Source: Pseudomonas sp. AKS31
GTDB lineage: Bacteria > Pseudomonadota > Gammaproteobacteria > Pseudomonadales > Pseudomonadaceae
Assembly (NCBI RefSeq): GCF_023634765.1
Contig: NZ_JAMLFX010000005.1
Span: 35,671 to 87,447, forward strand
Reading direction: 5' to 3'
DNA length: 51,777 nt
Shown: piece after piece, positions 47,727 to 51,777 of the stretch
Layout: the number at the start of each line of letters is the position of its first letter
How positions within the stretch are numbered: position 1 is the stretch's first letter
Position numbers and translations under genes: made by a program
Notes under the pieces: model-generated
Told to the model about the DNA's origin: nothing
What the model saw: the letters and a program-made list of their open reading frames with translations, nothing else
Databases searched by the model: none

Positions 47727-50462
47727 ATGACTGATCTGTCCCCACTTCCGGGTCCCGCAAGCGTTGCCGTCGCGGCACTGGACGGGCGTTTTTTTCGCCC
47801 TCCGTTGCCCGACGGCTACGTCTTGCGACCACGTCTTTGCGAGCGCCTGCAGGCCGGGCTCGGTGGACGGCTGTTGCTGGTCAGCGCTCCCGCCGGGTTC
47901 GGCAAGAGCTCGCTGGCGGTAGAGTTCTGTCAGAGCCTGCCGGCGCACTGGCAAAGCCTCTGGTTGGGGCTGAGCCCGCGTGACAGCGACCCCGGACGTT
48001 TTCTTGAGCGTTTGCTCGAAGGTTTGCAGGACTACTTTCCGGCCCTGGGCGCTGGCGCTCTCGGTCTGTTGAAAATGCGTCAGCGCCATCAGCCATTTGC
48101 TTTTGAAGAATGGCTCGACGGCCTGCTCGATGAACTGACCCGGCACCTCGATCCCGGCGCGCCGCTGCTGCTGGTGCTCGACGATTACCATCTCGCCCAA
48201 GGCCCGGTGCTCGATCGCTGCCTGCAATTTTTCCTCAACCATCTGCCTGATGGCTTGCTGGTGATGGTCACCAGCCGCCAGCGTCCGGACTGGCATCTGG
48301 CGCGCTTGCGGCTGTCGCGGCAGTTGCTGGAGTTGCACGAACAGGACTTGCGCCTGACATACGACGAAGCCCTGACCTTGCTCGATCGTCACAGCAGTTC
48401 ACTGCGCGGTGAAGCGCTGGAAAACCTGATCCAGCGCAGCGAAGGCTGGGTCGCCGGTTTGCGCTTCTGGTTGCTGGCGGTGGCCGAGGCGGGCAACGAT
48501 GCCGCGTTGCCGCAAGCACTGAACGGCGGGGAAGGGCTGATCCGCGACTATTTGCTGGAGGAAGTCATCGATTGCCTGCCCGCCGAAGTACAGGCCTTTC
48601 TCTACGACACCGCACCGCAAGAGCGTTTTTGCAGCGAGTTGTGCGATGCCGTTCGTGAAGCCCATGACAGTGCCGAGATCCTGCGTTTCCTGCTGGCGCA
48701 TCAGGTGTTTCTGGTGCCGCTGGACGAGCATGGTCACTGGTATCGTTATCACCATTTATTCTCTGATTTATTGCGCAGTCGGCCGATTGCGCAAGCGATG
48801 GTGCCGACGGCAACGCTGCATCTGCGTGCCTGTCGCTGGTTCAACGCTCAAGGGCTGCTGGACGAGGCGGTCGAACAGGCGCTGCGTGCAGGTCACCTCG
48901 ATGTGGCGGCAAATCTGGTACAGAACCTTTCCGAGGAGCAACTGCTCGCCGAGCAGAACGTCGGCATGCTGCTGCGCTGGAAAATGGACTTGCCCGACAG
49001 CCTGTTGATCAGTACTCCGCGTTTGATTGTGTTGTACAGCTGGGCGCTGGGGCTGGCCTGTCAACTCGATGCCGCCGAAGAGCTGTCCAGCCACCTGAGC
49101 CGCTTCCTGCCGGCGCCCTCCGCTACCGCGCAGAAGTCGATGCTGGCGCAATGGCTGGCGCTGAGCGGGATCATTGCGCGCGGGCGTGGGCATCGGGAAT
49201 TGACGATCAGATACTGCACTGAAGCTCTGGAAAGCCTGCCGGCCAAACGTTATGGCCAACGGCTGATGTGTCTATCGACCTTGTCCAATCTGGCCATTGC
49301 CGATGGCGATCTGTGGCGCGCACGCGGGCTTAACCGCGAATCCCTGGAACTGGCACAGCGCGTCGGCAATCCCTTGTTCGAAGCGTTGGCGCATTACGAT
49401 CGTGCGCGGGTGTTGCAGGCTCGCGGCGAAATCCTGCGTGCTCTCGATGAGGTCCATCAGGGGCTGGAGCGGTTGCGCGGCTTGTCGCCACAGCGCTTGT
49501 ACGCGGTGCGTGCACGGCTGACGCTGTACGAGGGTTTTCTGTTGGCCATGCGCCTGCAGCCGCAGGCCGCGCGCGTGCGGTTGTTGGCCGGAATCGGCGA
49601 AGCGCGAGCCTGTCGCGATATCAGCGTGTTGATCGGCCACTGCGTGATCGCTCGACTGGATGGCAGCAGTGGCGAGTTCGCCAAGGCCTTTGCCGAGCTC
49701 GCCGAAGCCGAACGCCTGATGCACATCTGGGATGTGCCGCCGATCTACTATTTGGCGATGATCACGCTGGTCAAATGTGAGCTGTGGCTGGCGCAGGGTC
49801 GCACTGATCTGGCAGAAGCGTGGCTCGCGCGGTTGGGGCAGACATACACGGGAGAACGCGCCGCCGCACCACCGGAATTTCATCCACAACTGCCGCTGCA
49901 TGTGGAGCTGCAACAAGCGCTGCTCGACATGATTCAGGGGCAACCGATGCTCGCCGAAGGGCGGTTGAATGTGTTGCATGAAAACGGCCAGCAAACCGGC
50001 CGGCAGTTGCTCAGTGTGATGGCGTTGACGCAGAAGGTGGCGTTGCTGCTGGTGGGGGGGCGTGAGCCGGAGGCCAGAAAAGCACTGAGTCAGGCGCTGG
50101 AGGCGGCAACCGGCGGCGTGGCGCAGCCATTCGATCTGCTGGTGAAGGAGCATGGCGACTGGTTGCGCGGGCAATTGGTCGCGATCGCTTCGACAGCCGT
50201 CAGTCAGCAATTGCTGGAACACCTGCCTGTTCCCGCTGCGCGTCCCGTCGCGGAGGTTTCAGTGGCCGAGCAACTCAGCAGTCGAGAACTGGCCGTCCTG
50301 CGCCTGATTGCTCAAGGCTGTTCGAATCAGCAGATCAGCGAGCAATTGTTCATTTCCCTGCACACCGTGAAAACCCACGCCAGCCATATCAACAGCAAGC
50401 TGGGGGTTGAGCGGCGCACACAGGCAGTGGCGCGGGCCAAAGAGCTGGGGTTGCTGGCTTAG
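47727..50462 (+). CDS. MalT-like LuxR-family ATP-dependent regulator
   Basis: 911 aa, the size of MalT-type STAND regulators. Walker A-type APAGFGKSS at 54–62, then Asp-rich LLVLDDYH (Walker B), a winged-helix and TPR-like sensor middle, and a C-terminal LuxR HTH (about 850–911: LSSRELAVLRLIAQGCSNQQISEQLFISLHTVKTHASHINSKL in pieces). Oligomerises with ATP and an effector to activate transcription. It follows the acyl-CoA ligase/DUF1302/DUF1329 genes, as in P. putida (PP_0763–0767 region), so those are the likely targets; the effector is unknown. Confidence 0.92.
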   Translation: MTDLSPLPGPASVAVAALDGRFFRPPLPDGYVLRPRLCERLQAGLGGRLLLVSAPAGFGKSSLAVEFCQSLPAHWQSLWLGLSPRDSDPGRFLERLLEGLQDYFPALGAGALGLLKMRQRHQPFAFEEWLDGLLDELTRHLDPGAPLLLVLDDYHLAQGPVLDRCLQFFLNHLPDGLLVMVTSRQRPDWHLARLRLSRQLLELHEQDLRLTYDEALTLLDRHSSSLRGEALENLIQRSEGWVAGLRFWLLAVAEAGNDAALPQALNGGEGLIRDYLLEEVIDCLPAEVQAFLYDTAPQERFCSELCDAVREAHDSAEILRFLLAHQVFLVPLDEHGHWYRYHHLFSDLLRSRPIAQAMVPTATLHLRACRWFNAQGLLDEAVEQALRAGHLDVAANLVQNLSEEQLLAEQNVGMLLRWKMDLPDSLLISTPRLIVLYSWALGLACQLDAAEELSSHLSRFLPAPSATAQKSMLAQWLALSGIIARGRGHRELTIRYCTEALESLPAKRYGQRLMCLSTLSNLAIADGDLWRARGLNRESLELAQRVGNPLFEALAHYDRARVLQARGEILRALDEVHQGLERLRGLSPQRLYAVRARLTLYEGFLLAMRLQPQAARVRLLAGIGEARACRDISVLIGHCVIARLDGSSGEFAKAFAELAEAERLMHIWDVPPIYYLAMITLVKCELWLAQGRTDLAEAWLARLGQTYTGERAAAPPEFHPQLPLHVELQQALLDMIQGQPMLAEGRLNVLHENGQQTGRQLLSVMALTQKVALLLVGGREPEARKALSQALEAATGGVAQPFDLLVKEHGDWLRGQLVAIASTAVSQQLLEHLPVPAARPVAEVSVAEQLSSRELAVLRLIAQGCSNQQISEQLFISLHTVKTHASHINSKLGVERRTQAVARAKELGLLA

Positions 50463-50482
50463 GTAATAGATAACGCGAACAG

Positions 50483-50512
50483 AAAAACACCCCGCCTCGG
50501 CGGGGTGTTTTT
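50483..50512. terminator. Bidirectional rho-independent terminator
   Basis: Stem AAAAACACCCCGCC/GGCGGGGTGTTTTT with a tiny loop (TC), between the convergent LuxR and RTX genes. Confidence 0.94.
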
Positions 50513-50548
50513 ATTGCTCGGCTTCGATTGTTTCGGGCAGCGAAGAGA

Positions 50549-51777
50549 TCAGACGATGACGTCGTTCGCGTTGAGCGAGTTGACACCTACCATTTGCACT
50601 TCGAAGTAACCGCCAGCGTCTGCGCTCATGTTCCCCGATAGAACATTATCGACGAAACGCAGTTGCCCGAAGCCGGTGAATTCACTCGAGCCAACGAAGG
50701 TCATGTGCTGTAAGCCGAGGGCCATCGGATCGCTGTCGAAATTGGAGAAATCGATTTTGTCGCCTTCCAGGGCGTTGAAATCGGTAATGACGTTTTGGGG
50801 AGAGGTTCCCCCCATTACGGCGTTAATAAGAAACAGATTGGTGAAGGCAAAGGTATCGGCGCCTGAACCACCGTTCAGTGTGGTATTGCCGATGCCGCCG
50901 TACAGTATGTCGTTGCCTGCTCCACCGAATAGTTGGTCGATACCGTCAAAGCCCTGTAGTTCGTTATTGCCGGAGTTTCCGATCAGGATGTTATCAAGAT
51001 TGTTGCCCGACAGTTTCACGTCTGCATTGCCTGTTATCGTGCCGTCCTCGACGTTATCCCCCAGCGTGTAGTCGACCGAAGTGCTGACGAGGTCGTGACC
51101 TTTATCCGGGGCCTCTAGCACGATGTCATTGACGTTATCCACGACGTATGTATCGTCGCCGCCCGCGCCAGACATTCGATCGGCACCGAGACCGCCCGAG
51201 AGGATGTTGTTGCCCTCGTTACCATTCAAGGTGTTATCCAGCGCGCTCCCCGTCAGATTCAAGTTGGCATTGCCAGTCATAAAGCCGTTTTCGACGTTGT
51301 CCGAGAGGGTGAAATCGACGCTGGTCCAGACGGTATCAATACCTTCATCGGCAAGTTCGGTGACAACATCGTTGAGATTATCCACAAAGTAGGTGTCGTT
51401 GCCGGCACCACCGATCATGGTGTCCGCGCCAAGCCCGCCATCGATATAGTTGGAGCCGGCATTACCGGTGATGACGTTGTCCAGCGCGTTGCCCCTGAGC
51501 GATCCATCGGAATTGCCAATCATCGTCAGGTCTTCGACATTTGCGCCGAGGGTATAGCTGAGACTGGCTCTGACCAGGTCGTGGCCTTCACCAACCTGTT
51601 CGATGACGACATCGTTGATGTTATCCACAACGTAGGTGTCGTTGCCGGCACCACCCATCAAGGTGTCGGCACCCATGCCACCGTCGAGGATGTTATTGCC
51701 GATGTTGCCGGTGATGCGGTTGTTGACGCTGTTGCCGGTGCCGTTGAGGTTGGCACTGCCCAGCAAGATCAGGTTTT
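50549..51777 (-). CDS. RTX-type calcium-binding protein, C-terminal part (5' end beyond window)
   Basis: At least 409 aa are visible; the frame is open to the right edge, so the gene is larger. Nonapeptide blocks GGMGADTLMGGAGNDTYVVDN, GGLGADTMIGGAGNDTYFVDN (each given short of the repeat's end) and GGAGNDILYGG bind Ca2+ in parallel β-rolls. Three long units, NDV(V/I)xE ... NDTYxVDN, repeat every 81 aa. The C-terminus ends SLNANDVIV, the acidic-plus-hydrophobic signal typical of type I secretion. It is therefore a secreted surface or extracellular protein, adhesin- or enzyme-like; the function lies in the missing N-terminal part. Confidence 0.9.
   Translation of the reverse strand, partial: NLILLGSANLNGTGNSVNNRITGNIGNNILDGGMGADTLMGGAGNDTYVVDNINDVVIEQVGEGHDLVRASLSYTLGANVEDLTMIGNSDGSLRGNALDNVITGNAGSNYIDGGLGADTMIGGAGNDTYFVDNLNDVVTELADEGIDTVWTSVDFTLSDNVENGFMTGNANLNLTGSALDNTLNGNEGNNILSGGLGADRMSGAGGDDTYVVDNVNDIVLEAPDKGHDLVSTSVDYTLGDNVEDGTITGNADVKLSGNNLDNILIGNSGNNELQGFDGIDQLFGGAGNDILYGGIGNTTLNGGSGADTFAFTNLFLINAVMGGTSPQNVITDFNALEGDKIDFSNFDSDPMALGLQHMTFVGSSEFTGFGQLRFVDNVLSGNMSADAGGYFEVQMVGVNSLNANDVIV
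51135..51777. repeat. 243-bp tandem repeat array in the RTX gene
   Basis: The block starting TTATCCAC... (minus-strand NDTYxVDN-N(D/L)V) begins at 51135, 51378 and 51621, exactly 243 bp (81 codons) apart. Copies differ at many positions but keep the period, so they are old but structurally constrained. The array probably continues beyond 51777. Confidence 0.9.

Noticed and set aside
51135..51777. Tandem array considered as CRISPR-like or mobile repeats
   Set aside because: The units are 243 bp, in frame and coding for Ca2+-binding β-roll blocks; no spacers.

Overview
The window is chromosomal DNA of a Pseudomonas, most probably of the P. fluorescens/P. putida group. The gene order prs–tRNA-Gln–ispE–lolB // hemA–prfA–prmC–moeB–murI is typical of the genus. 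The proteins read as Pseudomonas orthologues, coding GC is high, and the intergenic gaps carry REP-type inverted repeats of the kinds known from fluorescent pseudomonads. No prophage, insertion sequence or CRISPR array is visible. Both ends cut through genes: prs on the left and an RTX-type calcium-binding protein on the right.

Region 1 (1–9.8 kb) is housekeeping. A leftward unit holds a TPR lipoprotein, lolB, ispE, tRNA-Gln and prs. A rightward unit holds hemA, prfA, prmC, moeB and murI. pagL (lipid A 3-O-deacylase) follows.

Region 2 (10.2–20.1 kb) is the most interesting part. It is a leftward, almost gapless operon: rudS (tRNA 4-thiouridine desulfidase), a MerR/LitR-type light regulator (pplR1-like), phrB photolyase, an NTF2-like protein, an SDR, a flavoprotein, a DUF1365 protein, a CFA-type methyltransferase (ufaM-like) and a DUF2878 membrane protein. 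Its promoter carries two exact copies of the PplR1 operator pattern TRTACA-N12-TGTAYA. A second leftward unit upstream (renalase-like flavoprotein and a Trp-rich TIGR02450 protein) has a one-mismatch copy. I read both as one light-induced photoprotection regulon that covers DNA (photolyase), tRNA (s4U removal) and membrane lipids (furan fatty acids that quench singlet oxygen).

Region 3 (20.2–32.7 kb) contains a TIGR01777 epimerase with hemH, the pyrimidine/purine salvage genes uraA–upp and divergent hpt, several small conserved proteins, mqo with an unusually long upstream gap, a YajG lipoprotein, an acyltransferase, and an SRAP-family protein that has lost two canonical active-site residues.

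Region 4 (32.9–42 kb) contains a dCACHE chemoreceptor, an M48 lipoprotein protease, a TMEM165/Gdt1-family manganese exporter preceded by a yybP-ykoY Mn2+ riboswitch, rsmC, a D-2-hydroxyacid dehydrogenase, a LysE exporter, and a divergent AraC regulator/MFS transporter pair.

Region 5 (42–51.8 kb) contains a fatty-acyl-CoA ligase, a DUF1302 outer-membrane protein, a DUF1329 protein, a MalT-like LuxR regulator, and, convergent to it, the C-terminal part of a repeat-rich RTX protein with an exact 243-bp periodicity.
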